The position numbers and the translations under genes are program-made. DNA of 64,000 nucleotides from Blakeslea trispora (lineage: Eukaryota > Mucoromycota > Mucoromycetes > Mucorales > Choanephoraceae): assembly GCA_025331445.1 (NCBI GenBank), contig JAIWNE010000038.1, positions 124,001 to 188,000 of the forward strand, given 5' to 3'. Below the pieces are notes generated by a model that did not search any database, was not told the DNA's origin, and saw nothing but the letters and a program-made list of their open reading frames with translations. Positions 1 through 11,030 of this stretch are shown in pieces; position 1 is the first letter of the stretch, and every line of letters begins with the position of its first letter.

Positions 1-200
1 TGAATGTTACTTGAAGTTGCATTCTGATCAATACCAATGGAAAGCTTTTCTGCATCTGCAGAAGTCAAGTTGGTTTTGCGACCTTCTGCAGAGCTCACCA
101 GACTGGCTTCATCGAGTAAATGCTTGTGCTTGTATGCATCTTTGTTCTTTGGCGATACAAGATCAAATCCTTTATTCTTTTTCACTTGAAGTGTCACTTT
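1..200 (-). CDS. Possible internal exon of a gene running off the left edge
   Basis: Reading on the minus strand, one frame stays open from about position 200 to the window edge (about 65 codons). It encodes a lysine- and serine-rich hydrophilic stretch that includes FDLVSPKNKDAYKHKHLLDE. The frame has no early in-frame methionine, and an AAAAG that could act as a splice acceptor lies near its upstream end, so it would have to be an internal exon. I do not recognise the sequence. It could belong to the same transcription unit as the open frame at 223-531, but I cannot place a convincing donor between them. It may be chance. Confidence 0.25.
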
Positions 201-222
201 TAAGAATAATCAAACTTGCAGC

Positions 223-531
223 TTAGTCTGATTCTTTGCTTATCAATTGGATTGGTTCTCTAGTGTTGCGATATGATTCAGCCTTCTTGCAAATCAAAAC
301 TAATCTGTTCTTTTCTGATCGATGGGTTATCAATGTAAAGTTATTTTTTTGTAGCATATTCAATGAGCAAGGTTCTGAAACCGTATGCCAGAGAGGCACG
401 CTCGTAGTAATTTCCTTGACACATATGTGGCTGCATTGCCCATATAGGAGCTTGATTGCTTGTTGACAACTAGTATCAAAATATGATGCACCATCCTCTC
501 TCTCTCTCTTTTTTTTCGATATACCAATCAT
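223..531 (-). CDS. Possible small CDS or exon with a FAR1-like region
   Basis: The minus strand is open for 102 codons from an ATG at 531 to a stop at 223-225. After a basic run (SKKKRERED) it holds several cysteines and the segment NNFTLITHRSEKNRLVLIC followed by KKAESYRN. That resembles the loop-plus-cysteine pattern of FAR1-type DNA-binding domains, which are often linked to Mutator-like transposases. The similarity is from memory of the pattern and is weak. The rest of a FAR1 protein is not visible here. The frame may be an exon joined to the open frame at 1-200, or a relic. Confidence 0.25.
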   Translation of the reverse strand: MIGISKKKREREDGASYFDTSCQQAIKLLYGQCSHICVKEITTSVPLWHTVSEPCSLNMLQKNNFTLITHRSEKNRLVLICKKAESYRNTREPIQLISKESD

Positions 532-636
532 ATGTATGAATGCAATAAAAAAAAGAACATTTATGAATATACAACAAAATGATTGAACAAAAACAAAAAG
601 GTAATACAAAAGAGATACAATAAACAGACTCTCTCT

Positions 637-2279
637 CTAAGCGGTTTCGATATGACAATGCTGTGCTTCTTTTTCAGAAAGATTTAAACTGTCTGAAGAT
701 TCCATACTTTTTGTCTGATGATGATCGTCCAGATCTTTGTTGGTAGTTTCTGGCATGAAAAATGAAATAAACAAGAAACCAACCAAGTTAATGACTGCAA
801 ACACGACAAAGCTGTAGGTACCAAGATGCTGATCCATGTGTGGCCATATGGTGTTGATGATAAAGTTAAAGAGCCAATTGGATGAGTTGCCAAGAGCAGA
901 ACCAGCAGCCAGAGCATGCATAGGCAGCAATTCTGGTGCAAGCATCCAAGGAATAACACCACAACCCATACTGTAAGTACCTGTGAATAGAACAGCAGCA
1001 GCAATCGCTAGACCACCAATACCCTGTGTGCCTTGAGCATTTCGTAAAGTGGCACCTAGGACCATCATGACAGAGGCAATACAGGTGCCGCCAGTAGAAA
1101 TCATCATAAATCCCTTTCGACCTACCCTATGCATAAAGATTACAGCAATCAAGGTGGCAATGATATTCACAGCTCCATCAGCCAAGGTGATATTGGTAGC
1201 CAAGGTAGCATCGTCAAAGATGGCAGTAAAGAAACCTACGGAATAGACCGAGATAGGACCTATACCACCAATCTGATTATAGGCTTGAGCTACAATCACA
1301 ATCACCGTATTCCATGTCACCTGCCTATCTTTACAAGACACAATGTCCCATATCGACATCTCTTGTTGAGTACGCGCGGCTTCCTGTTGACGTGCTAACA
1401 TAAGTGCATGAAATTCTTGTTCAGTGTCTGCTCCTGCACGCAACTTGTTTAGTGCCATACGTGCTTTGTCGTATTGCTTATTGGCACAGAGACGACGAGG
1501 ACATTCAACTGTAAAAACGTACAAGAGCACCAGCTGAACAGTAGCCAGGATCGTGGGAATGGCCCATAAGTAACGCCATTGGTTCATGTAACGACCAGAG
1601 AGTTGTGTCAATAGGATGCCTGCATTCAGAAACAGTTCAAAGAGAGAACCAAGGGCACCTCGGCTCTTGTTGGTAGAGATTTCAGATACATAGATGGCAA
1701 CAGAGGAACCACACATGCCAGAGGCTATACCCACAAAAGCGCGGCCTACCGAATACATACCGAGATTGATGGCACAAGCAGATAAAATGCCGCCCACAAT
1801 CATCCAAAAGCAGGATATCATGATATTGTCTCTTCGACCAAACCATACGTTTAAATATTTACTGGCTATACTACCAAAGAAACCACCTATAGCATAAGCA
1901 CCTATCGTATAGCCCCTTTTTTTTTTGAAAGACAATAGTATCAGTTACTTTACTTTTCGTCTCACATCTGAATCACTTACCATGTATAGCTGTCCATGGG
2001 CAAACATCCTACTAAATGTCCAGCATCTTCTGTACCGGGAAGACAATGATAGGATCCATCTTGTTCTATGATACCCTTCATGACTTTTTCAGGCATGTTC
2101 GGGACACCTTTTAAAAAAAAAAGTCAGTAACGATCATGATGAATTCTTTATGAAAAAAAGAAGCCCAATGTTTTACTGATATGCCACCCAACATTAAATC
2201 CAGAAATGGCTGCAATAGCTGCACATGCTGTCATGTAAATTGGAAACCCTAAATCCTGAGACTTTATTTCTTTTGACAT
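637..2279 (-). CDS. MFS sugar-porter-like transporter
   Basis: Three exons on the minus strand: 2177-2279, 1981-2107 and 637-1915, giving 502 residues, normal for the family. The N-terminus reads MSKEIKSQDLGFPIYMTACA, and the first junction restores HISVPNMPEKVM, a segment typical of fungal hexose transporters. The long exon shows GRAFVGIASGMCGSS, a GRKGFM loop after the sixth helix, an APELLP motif and a PETTNKDL end, all family signatures, with about 12 hydrophobic segments. Two usual sugar-porter motifs are altered: PESPR reads ECPRR, and the substrate-helix QQxxGIN reads NQIGGIG. The fold and membrane location are secure, but the substrate is not. It could carry a sugar or another polyol-like compound. 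The start is the first ATG in frame with the conserved N-terminal helix. Confidence 0.9.
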
Positions 2280-2487
2280 TGGATATATATTAGGGAAAGA
2301 GAAGAGAGAAGAAAAGCTAGAAGAAAGAAAGAGAGGAAGCGGAGAGATGCCATTTTGTAATTTATATCCAACGACAGGTTGAGGTAGATAAGCATGTTAC
2401 TGATAATGATAAGAATAAAAAAAAAAAGCTCTATGTCTAGTAAGGTATAATCACGATCACTTATCTTGATTAGTGTAACTGTCAATC

Positions 2488-2495
2488 CATTTATA
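2488..2495 (-). promoter_or_regulatory. TATA-like box upstream of the MFS gene
   Basis: TATAAATG reads on the minus strand about 210 bases upstream of the transporter start codon at 2279. The distance is long for a TATA box unless the 5' leader is about 150-180 nt, so this is only a candidate. Confidence 0.3.
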
Positions 2496-2499
2496 CTAG

Positions 2500-2890
2500 G
2501 TATGCTGTGGTTATGATTTGTTCATTTTTTTTTCTTGGTCACAGTGTAAAGCTTTAATTACATGAAAAAGGGAAAATTGCCTTTTCTTTTTCCCGTAATA
2601 ATTAAATCCTTCATTGTGAGGTTCTGTTAAATCATTGCTGTCGTTCTTTTTTTTTCCAAGGGTATAAATGAATTAAAAGAAGGTAGAGCTTAACCAAGCT
2701 GCTCTATTTATCAATGGTAAAAAAAAAGGTAACAGTTTATTTTGTAATGAAGAGGAAAAGGAGAGGGAGAAAGATGATGGGAGGTGATATTAATGACGTA
2801 GAATATGTATAATATATATATATACATAGATGAGACGTATGTGTGTGTGTGAATATATTAGAGAGAATATATATGTATATGTATAGCCAG
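2500..2890. other. Intergenic, AT-rich
   Basis: This is the gap between the transporter promoter and the 3' end of the next minus-strand gene. It holds poly-A and poly-T runs, an alternating ATATATATATA tract near 2812-2826 and a short TG repeat near 2838-2850. I see no coding region. Confidence 0.6.
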
Positions 2891-4382
2891 TTAACCAGTA
2901 AGGTAAATGACCCATTGTGAGAAAAGAGTGAGTACTAACAAGAGAATAGAGACACCGATGGTTGTTCGCCAATAAGGTGCTGAACCATTTGGCTGCCATT
3001 GTTTGCGCCGCATCTTCCACACCTCATGTGCATTGGCAATTTTTTCAGGCGCGTCTGGTGTGACCTTGACCATCAAATAAGCATGATCACTCATGTTGTA
3101 GTTTCGATTACCTATCATCTTCTGTCGTACATCCATACAGCGCACCATGGTCCAGTCTAATTTAGCTTTAAAGAGTTGAAAATAATCTGGGTTATGAAGG
3201 GTGATCTCGTCAGGATCCCAGGGATCATAGAACCCGGGATTACGTGCCCGTTTCAGTGTCTCTAGATCAAACCCACTGATCCATTCAAACAACTTGAGTG
3301 AACCAAGCAGTCGCCAGATAGAACGAATCACACGCACAGGAGCCATGGAGAATGGGAAACCTGCAGCTGCCAAGCGAAGGTTGTATTCGTGCTGAGGGTC
3401 TCGGTAGACAGCCATAACATGACGATCAAACCAATTACTTTCTGTATCTCCTAAAGACATAAAACGGTATCGATCACGAGCGTATTTAGGTGATAATCTG
3501 ACAATCGAATGTGCCATTGTATTTAAATCACCACCAATGATTTGATGTGGGTATTTGTCTGCTTGAGATGCAGCATCTTCAAAGATGTCTGAAAAGTTAC
3601 TTATACGATCAATAATGCCAGTAAAAACCTATATATAAAAAAGAAATGGGGTTTAAGTGTTTTGGTTTTCAAACCATTTTATAAGTTTACCTCTAGATGA
3701 ACGCAGTAACATACAATAGGAGGCAAAGAAGGTGCCTTCACTGTACCTACCAGAGTGGATCGTCTAAATGATTGTTTAGTTTATAGGATAGACGTTACAA
3801 TCAAAGGTTACTTTACTGTCCACGTCGAGGTTCTTTCAAGCTGTGGCCATAATTGCTCCAATCGAATGCAGTCTTTCTATGTGCCAACACTCGAAAATCA
3901 ACATCGTACTTTGACAAGATAGCATTACCATGGACACCTCCACCCTAAGGAGAGAGAGAGGACGTAAATAAAAAAAATCAATCTTATATGAGGAAGAAGG
4001 GGGTATCATTTACTTGGTCCCTTAGGCTTCGAACAGGACTGTCTAATTCTTCAAACTCGCACAAGAATCCACCCAACAATTTAAGGGACTTGCATAGTTC
4101 TTCCATGTGATCACGATCACCAGAACGTTTACAAAGAATGTCGACTTCCTGAAGTAAAACGACATCAGGATCTAAATCTCGAATTGCTTTTATGATGGCT
4201 TCAGATTCTAAAGTGTGTTCAAGGTTAATCTACTTTTTGTCATCTATTTTGACCTTATTCTTTTTTTTTTTACCATAGTTGCGCTCAACATTCCATTGCA
4301 AAACTTTTAAAGATTCTCTTGGAGTAGGCTGCTCTTCAGGCCGATAGTCATGAATTATTATCTCACCCGGTTTTGGAAGCAT
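2891..4382 (-). CDS. Endonuclease/exonuclease/phosphatase-family protein with C-terminal membrane anchor
   Basis: Five exons on the minus strand: 4274-4382, 4014-4207, 3817-3944, 3691-3763 and 2891-3628, giving 413 residues. The EEP-fold catalytic motifs appear in order: QWNVERN with the active-site Asn, LLQEVD with the metal-binding Glu, GGDLNTMAH with the Asp/Asn pair, and NMSDHAYLMV with the catalytic SDH. A hydrophobic segment, GVSILLLVLTLFSQWVIYL, ends just before the C-terminus and looks like a tail anchor, so the enzyme probably faces the cytosol on a membrane. The family includes nucleases, inositol phosphatases and sphingomyelinases. The sequence alone does not say which substrate is used. 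All four introns are 50-80 nt GT-AG and all junctions keep phase. Confidence 0.88.
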
Positions 4383-4778
4383 TGCTTTAAGGAAAGTTGG
4401 GTATAATTCAAAAAGAAGAGAGCAGTTTAATCAAATTACAGTTTTTTTTAAGCTGCAAAAAAAAAAAATTAATTCGGTTATAATCTCGGCGCGATATAAT
4501 ATTTTCAGGGCTTTTTTTTTCCTTGTAGCGTATCTTGATATATGAAAAGAAGGGCTTCCTTTAGATAGTGTAGACGCAAGCAATATCATTGAAGTTATAA
4601 ATCAATTTGTATAATAGACTGTATGCTTCTTTTTTGTTGATAAAACTCGTATTTTTCAGAAAAAAGCCTTTTGCCAAAATGATGTCGCACAATTTAAAAA
4701 AAATAAAGAGTGTCATATCTTTTAAGAAAAAAGTGTCGCATTTATAGTAAATCTTCTTGTCAACAAAACACAATTAAA
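4383..4778. other. Intergenic, no gene seen
   Basis: AT-rich stretch upstream of the EEP gene with several A and T runs. A short minus-strand open frame at 4561-4773 is low complexity and shows no family motif. I see nothing I can support. Confidence 0.6.
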
Positions 4779-5311
4779 ATGAGTTACACATTTTATTTCG
4801 AAGAAGGTGCAGGATACATTGTAAATGAAAATGGGGACATTACAGTTGGTTATATGTAATGAGAGTACAATGGTAAAATAAACAAAACAACTGGCAGTTT
4901 CTACAAAAGACAATTTTCATCTTTAGAAATCATAGACAATCTTACAAGACTAATAGGCATCAGTCCAGGAATCGTAACCAAAGAGAGCGATACGATCGTA
5001 GCCGTAAAGGTACACTCATACATACCAAGTAATCCTGTTGTCTTATTTAAATGAAACACTTATCTTGCAAGGAGTATTTGTCTTGATGTCATTCATTCTG
5101 TCACAATATCGACAAAGGAGGGATCTTGTATACTATTATAATAAGGCGCTCAGTTGCTGGATCTGATTCTCCTGTTTACAAACAGATCATTCGATATTAC
5201 CAAAAGCCTTTTTTTCAATGTTTGTAAGATATCGCGTCGGTTCTGCAATAATCACCCGATCGAAAGTATGATGTGGGACAATACAACAACAAATTTCATA
5301 GACTTGAATGA
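4779..5311 (+). CDS. Possible small four-exon gene, function unknown
   Basis: A spliced reading exists with exons 4779-4855, 4927-5009, 5186-5223 and 5267-5311, which adds up to exactly 81 codons. The first exon starts MSYTFYFEEGAGYIVNENGD. The second encodes an Arg/Asn/Gln-rich stretch containing RNRNQRERYDRSRK. The first intron (GTAATG to CTTTAG) is convincing in size and phase. The later two are less certain, and reading through after exon 2 gives a stop within nine codons. I do not recognise the protein. The stop codon lies in the left arm of the inverted repeat at 5298-5384. It could be a real small orphan gene or a chance combination of splice sites. Confidence 0.3.
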
Positions 5312-5384
5312 ATCAGGATCCCATGGTCAGAAAGCTCTTTTTCTTCCCAAGGATACTGTGACATCCTGATACATTCAAGTCTAT
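5298..5384. repeat. Inverted repeat (hairpin) with 22-bp arms
   Basis: The left arm at 5298-5319 and the right arm at 5363-5384 are complementary over 22 bases with a single mismatch, separated by a 43-base loop. The left arm begins ATAGACTTGAATG and the right arm ends CATTCAAGTCTAT. The arms and loop are the right size for a small foldback RNA or a very short inverted-repeat element. Nothing in the loop resembles a known gene. Confidence 0.75.
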
Positions 5385-6683
5385 TTCTTGTAGAATGGCT
5401 ATCAATCGTGATAAAATTCCGGGGTGAAACTTTTTGAATATATCTATGTGTGTACACAATATCTACTGGAATAATTCCTCAAAGGAATTATCATAAAGAT
5501 TTAAAAAATGTCAAGACGATATTCTGCTAAAATGTTTTCTTTGGCTATTACTTTGAAGAGCTTTTTCTTATTAACGCTTAAAATTGTTGTACTTTTTGAT
5601 TATGGTCGCTTATTGAATGCGTAGGACCTGATATGACAAAGTATAACTACTATCGCTAAGAGGATTGCTTCTTGATTCGATATTTTGTTCTATGCTTTTT
5701 ATCAACTAAGACTTTGTAACCTGCAGATGAAAGCCTATGCTAAGTCAAGCAGTTCCTTATTTGAGAAAAAGGTCAAACACAAATAAAGTTAGAATCTGCT
5801 CCTCTCTTTCAACGCGTAAATTTCAGTCAAAAGATAAAGCAATCTCTTTTGGCCACCAACTTGGTCAAATCGTTGTTATTTGGTGTTACAGGATGAATCA
5901 AAAAATAAGATGTACACAAAAAGTAACTAAAGGCGACATTACACAATTATTCGAGACTCAATAAATTTTTATTATGAGCTAGATTAGTTCGCTTTTAGAC
6001 AGGTCAAGCTTAAATGAGTTACAAAAAAAATCTTCTAGATTGAAAAAATATTATTTAGACACTCATTCGATATCAATAAAATACAACATCAACAGAAAAA
6101 GAGAAAAGAGAGGCTGTTACTCATAGCACATCAACACACTATTACCAAGAAAAAAAAATAGACTAAATGGAACCAGAAGAAAAGGGTAATCAGGAGAACT
6201 AACTCGAGGTAAAGGATCAAGTGAATTTATTGAGCTGATGCATGGGCTGCATTTGCATCGTACAATAGGTTTAACATGCATGGATTGTAAGAAGCACTTT
6301 GATTCTTCAAGTTTTATGAGATATCTCACTGTATGAGAATAGTTTCTTTAGTACTCACTAGATAAGTAATAAGTCAAAAAAAAAGAGTTCTAGAAAAGAT
6401 TTTCAGAACAACAAAGAAACCAATTTATCTATAAGAGATAAACTAAGGGAAGGGAAAGCAATACCAAGTTTATCGTGTAATTTCCTTGAAAACGAACTTA
6501 ATTATCCTGCCAAATTTTAAGCTTCTTAAACTCAGTTTTGATTTGTTTACAAAAAAAAACTGACATTGTCCAAATATGAACTCAGAATATTGTATAAGCT
6601 ACATTTTTTAAATGAGATTTCCATACCTTTTCTTTCCTCTTATTATTAGAATAAAAAAAAAACAATAAAAAACAATAAAAAGA
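5385..6683. other. Intergenic, no clear gene
   Basis: AT-rich spacer upstream of the lipase gene. Short open frames occur (for example 5737-5964 on plus), but none has a family motif, a convincing splice partner or the codon preference of the confident genes nearby. The stretch before the lipase start is A-rich. Confidence 0.5.
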
Positions 6684-8515
6684 ATGCGAACACCTACTAT
6701 TGATGATGAATGTTGGCATGCACAGCATGATGGATATGCTGATTCAAGAGATCCTATCTATGTTCGCCTTCAAGATATACCTAAAGGTGCACCATTAGAG
6801 GAACAGCAAAGCCTACTATCCTCCCGTTCATCCAGCTCACTTTCTTCTGACTTGTCTGATAGCAAAACACTGGAGCCATTGCCGAGATCTCCATATCTAG
6901 TACCTGCAGACCGAAAGCAAATTCAACGGATAAAGAGAAATGTAGTACAACGCTGCTTATTGAATGGACAAGTGATCTTGTCCACATTACTATCTCTTCC
7001 GTTTCTAGCTGTTTTAACTAGCCTAGCTCTCTATCAACATACAAAGAGCTATTTGCTTGATACATTCTATTATAAGACAGTTCGGCCCCAGGCAGAAGAA
7101 GATGCCATTTTACCTGACGAATTACTCTCCAATGACGAAACTTATTATGCTGATCGCTGGGGATATCATAGTGAATTGCATGAGGTTGTGACTGAAGATG
7201 GCCATATTCTTAAATTGTATCACCTTTACAAAAAGGAAGCTTCATTTCAAGGTAAATACTTGGCATGCTATTTTTATTTAAGCCTAATTTTTTGTGTGTG
7301 TGTAAATAGGCAAAAGACCTGTTTTGATCGGTCATGGACTGTTCCAGTGCTCTGGTGCATTTGTACTAAATGAAGACCGGTCATTAGCATTTACGTTGAT
7401 AGAAGAAGGTTATGATGTATGGATTGGCAACAATCGATCCATCGGAGGACTTGATCATATCTCATTGTCTTACAAAGACCCTGAGTATTGGAATTGGGGA
7501 TTAAAAGAATTAGCTGTGTTCGATTTTAAAGCGATGATTGACTATGTTCGAGACTACTCTGGTTTTGATAGGGTAAGAGCGACAGGAATCAGAGATACAA
7601 ACAAATATACATCATACTGATGATAACTATGATGATAATTTAGGTAGGCTACATCGGTCATTCTCAAGGAAATGCGCAGGCTTTTATTGCGCTGTCTCTC
7701 TGCCCGGATATGAGTGACAAGCTTAGTTGTTTCGTTGCGCTTGCACCTGCTGTCTTTGCTGGCAACCTAGTAGAGTAAAGTATTTATGCATATGAAAAAA
7801 AAAAGAGAGAAAAATACATGACATCATGCAGGATTTTTTTTTTTACTGACACGCTTTACAGAACACGCCCTCTTCGACTTTTAATTCGTCTTAATGATTG
7901 GCTCTATTCGCTTATGTTTGGTAAATTGACTTTGCTGGAATTAAAGCATGATCGAGATCGCTAAAAAAAAAGTTTTAATTAGGTTCCAAGGCTTTTTTGC
8001 CTATTATGTCTGCAGCACAAACCGTGATTGAGCCCAGTGTATTTTGTTTCTTAGCCTATAGTATGTTTTGTTATTTATTTACCTGGTGGGATAGTCACTG
8101 GTTAAGAAGAAGAAAAGTCAAGTACTTTCAATTCACACCACGTCCTGTCAGTGTCAAGCTGATTGCCGATTGGATTGCTGGTTGGGGTCGACAAGGTGTT
8201 TGTCTCTATATTCAGCGTAACAATCCAATCAAGGTCAATCGAAAAGTACCCCTTGTTGTGTTTTACGGTACTGCTGATTACCTTGTGGATGGAGAACAGT
8301 TTGTGCGTACCTTTGAAGGCTACGAAACACACGGATTATCACCTACACAAAAAACACCTCTAGTTACCCCACAGTCATACTTTCCTATGCTTGATTTAGT
8401 GCATGTGGAACGCATTGACGGATATGAACATATGGATACCATTTGGGGATATGACAACCATGTTACAACCTATCCCATTTTACTAGAACATCTAGATAAA
8501 GCTTTGTGGAAATAA
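6684..8515 (+). CDS. Membrane-anchored acid lipase / steryl ester hydrolase-type alpha/beta hydrolase
   Basis: Five exons, 6684-7251, 7310-7572, 7644-7774, 7862-7920 and 7983-8515, encode 517 residues. An N-terminal cytosolic Ser-rich region (about 1-90) is followed by one membrane helix (about 92-117). The lipase fold then starts with WGYHSELHEVVTEDGH. A GHGLFQCSG oxyanion-region motif appears at the second exon, and the nucleophile elbow GHSQG (Ser about 284) is created by the exon 2-3 junction. The catalytic Asp is likely in YGTADYLVD and the His in DGYEHMD. This is the LIPA/Yeh1/Tgl1 acid-lipase family, which hydrolyses steryl esters or triacylglycerol at membranes or lipid droplets. The exact substrate is inferred. 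All introns are short GT-AG and keep phase. Confidence 0.9.
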
Positions 8516-8584
8516 TAAAATCACAAAACATAGAGTTTATTGAAGAAGAAGAAGAAGAAAATTGACGGGGGAGGGGGGGGAATC

Positions 8585-9286
8585 TTACAAACGAGCTTTT
8601 TCCTTGGGAACATACCAAGCCATTTCATATTCCTTTTGCTTGAAACCACACTTTTCATAAAATGGAATATTCTTCTCTGAGCAGTCCAAGATAACTAATA
8701 TGTTGTCTTAGTAACATATCAATATCATTCACCCTCTTATTTTCCTGTACCTTTATAACAACCACGTTGAGCACCAATGTACTTTAAGGCTTGAATAATT
8801 CTCAAACCCAACTTCTTTCCTTGTTGGTTGCTGTCAACAGCAATATCTTCAATGTGTCCAACCAAGCCATTCTTACGAATGAACTTTCTTTCAACGAGGA
8901 TAGTACCCACAGCAACTACCTTGTTTTGAGTATCGTCACTGATAGTGATAGTGAAATCTGTAATGCAAGTGAGATCAGAGTATAGATCTATAGTATCATT
9001 TTTTTATTGGCTTACATTGATCATTGTGCTTCTTCATGTAGTTGAATTGGTCTATTAAATGATGTGTGTTCTCTTTAGAGTATGAAAATATACTTTTCCA
9101 TTTTTAACACTTACCCAAAAACTCTTCCTTGGTGTGACCACCTACTTCTGTCAACACCTTCAATACTTCAAGGAAGCCACGCTCATAATCGTTTGAACGA
9201 AGGGCACGAAGAGTATAACCTTTAGGCAAAGCAGCTTGAACTTCAGGGCAAAGCAAGCTAGATTCAAAGAGAAAGACTTCAGACAT
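8585..9286 (-). CDS. GNA1: Glucosamine-6-phosphate N-acetyltransferase
   Basis: Four exons on the minus strand (9115-9286, 9016-9072, 8751-8987 and 8585-8694) encode 191 residues, slightly longer than yeast Gna1. The sequence shows the GNAT fold: LPKGYTLRALRSNDYERGF at the start, HIEDIAVDSNQQGKKLG with the acetyl-CoA pyrophosphate-binding loop, and a C-terminal FYEKCGFKQKEYEMAWY that is typical of GNA1. The enzyme makes N-acetylglucosamine-6-phosphate, the second step toward UDP-GlcNAc, which feeds chitin, glycosylation and GPI anchors. It is cytosolic and normally essential. The small second exon (57 nt) restores the segment between the N-terminal helix and the first strand. The gene converges with the lipase, with a gap of about 70 bases. 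Confidence 0.93.
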
Positions 9287-11030
9287 GATTGAAGAGAAGG
9301 AACAAGATAATTAATAAAAAAAAAAGCGTCTACTTTTTATTTTTGTTTATTTTTTTAAATGAGAAACTCGTGGGTTCTCTCCGCGGCCGTGTAAAGTGAG
9401 TATTAACAATTTTAATTCCCGCGGAACAGGAAGCGAATTTGATTTGATTTGATTGGATGTTATTTTTGGATTTGTTTGCGTTCCTGAACATTGAGAAATA
9501 CGCTATTTCCGAAAAATAGAGTAGTTGTTTATCAAGAAACCAGTAAACTGAACGATAAATCAAATGGATTTCTTTTTGTTCAAGAAGTCTCCAAGCCTTG
9601 ACAAGCAATTGCTCCAAAAGCCTCGATAGTCATCCATGTATGTCTTACAACTGACTCGGACACTCATAGTTTTAAGCTCACTATTCAGTCATTGATCAAA
9701 ATTGCTTTGTGGTATTGAGCTATGGCGAATAAGGAGGAAAATATACACAACAATATTCGCGAAAGCTGATTTCGTGTTAGTACGCAATTGCTGTTCATCG
9801 TATTGGTCTAGAACATTACAGTATTGTATCCGCTATTGCTAGAGTTACATAGCTCTTGAAGTTAAGCAAAGCAGTGACAAGATGTACATTTGTATTTCGG
9901 ATTAGGGCTATTATCGTTTGCCAGCAATAAGTAAAATCACATAAGCACTTTGCCTAAAACAAGGAAATGTAACTGCGAATACGACTATAGTAGATTACAA
10001 ACCTATCTTGAATACTGCAATAACAAACATCCACATATGGCAATGTTCAAGAACAACGAAAGCAACCCATCATCTGCTTATAGATATACATCAATGAAAA
10101 ACAGAATAAAAGAACACTTCATCTTGTTTCTTTTTCTATATTTATGTATACTTTGACTTGACCAAACAAAACTGTATGACAGCCTCAAGCTATTTACTTT
10201 TATCCCTTCTCCTTTTGTTCACATCTTTCCATCCATATCAAAACTACACATACTAAATAATTGAGTGTGCTTGCAAAAACTACACGCATAAGTAGAAGAA
10301 AGAATGGTACACATAAGCATGAAAGGTGATTTTTTCTGCATAAGTCTTGAGTGCTCATCAATCAAGAACAGTCGTGATGTAACTAAAAGAGACAAGCTTT
10401 CTCCCTTTTTTCATTGGTGTCACTGGCATGACCACACCAGCATTTCTGTACAAGAAAAGATGCATTGGCTTTACACGAAGTATAACTAGGAAGTCAAGTA
10501 AGTGTAAATAAAGCTACTGACAAAAGCACTTGAACAATGGCATTCATCAAGTCGATTATGTGCAAGCTTGACTCTAGACACTTGATGTTTCGACACAAAA
10601 GCTGTAGACTAGGCAATAAACAGCTCTTATATAGACTATGTTTGGCTACAAAAATCAAACTGAGAGAGTAAGAAAAAGATAAAATGTTTTTCTCTCCAAG
10701 ATGAAAAGAACAGTTCCTGTTTTTGTGGTTTCTGTAAAAATAAAACCAAGTGAATTAACCATCTTGCCTGAAAATCATAATATACACATATACATATTTA
10801 TGATAATTCAGTCTTGAATATAGAGTGTACAAAGAAATCAAGTGTAAAACAAGCATTTGAATGGAAGAAAATGGTTTATTTAATAAATAGTTTTTGAAGA
10901 AAATAATATATTTTGACTTTTTCTGTTTGCTTCTCTTCTATCCTATGCTCTCTCTTTCTTTTCCGGGGAGGAGACAAGAGACAAATTAGAACAATTGCCT
11001 GCGAGACATGATGCCAAGTCGCTTGATTGT
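9287..11030. other. Intergenic, no clear gene
   Basis: AT-rich spacer upstream of GNA1. A small CG-rich patch occurs near 9380-9430. Open frames at 9330-9617 (-), 9950-10156 (+) and 10304-10489 (+) are short, lack motifs, and the first two do not begin with ATG. I see nothing supportable. Confidence 0.5.

Noticed and set aside
5737..5964. A 75-codon plus-strand frame
   Set aside because: It has some coding-like composition but no motif, promoter or splice context. I could not connect it to the small gene candidate upstream.
9330..9617. A 95-codon minus-strand frame upstream of GNA1
   Set aside because: It begins at TTG, not ATG, has no motif, and ends in low-complexity Lys/Asn. It is likely chance.
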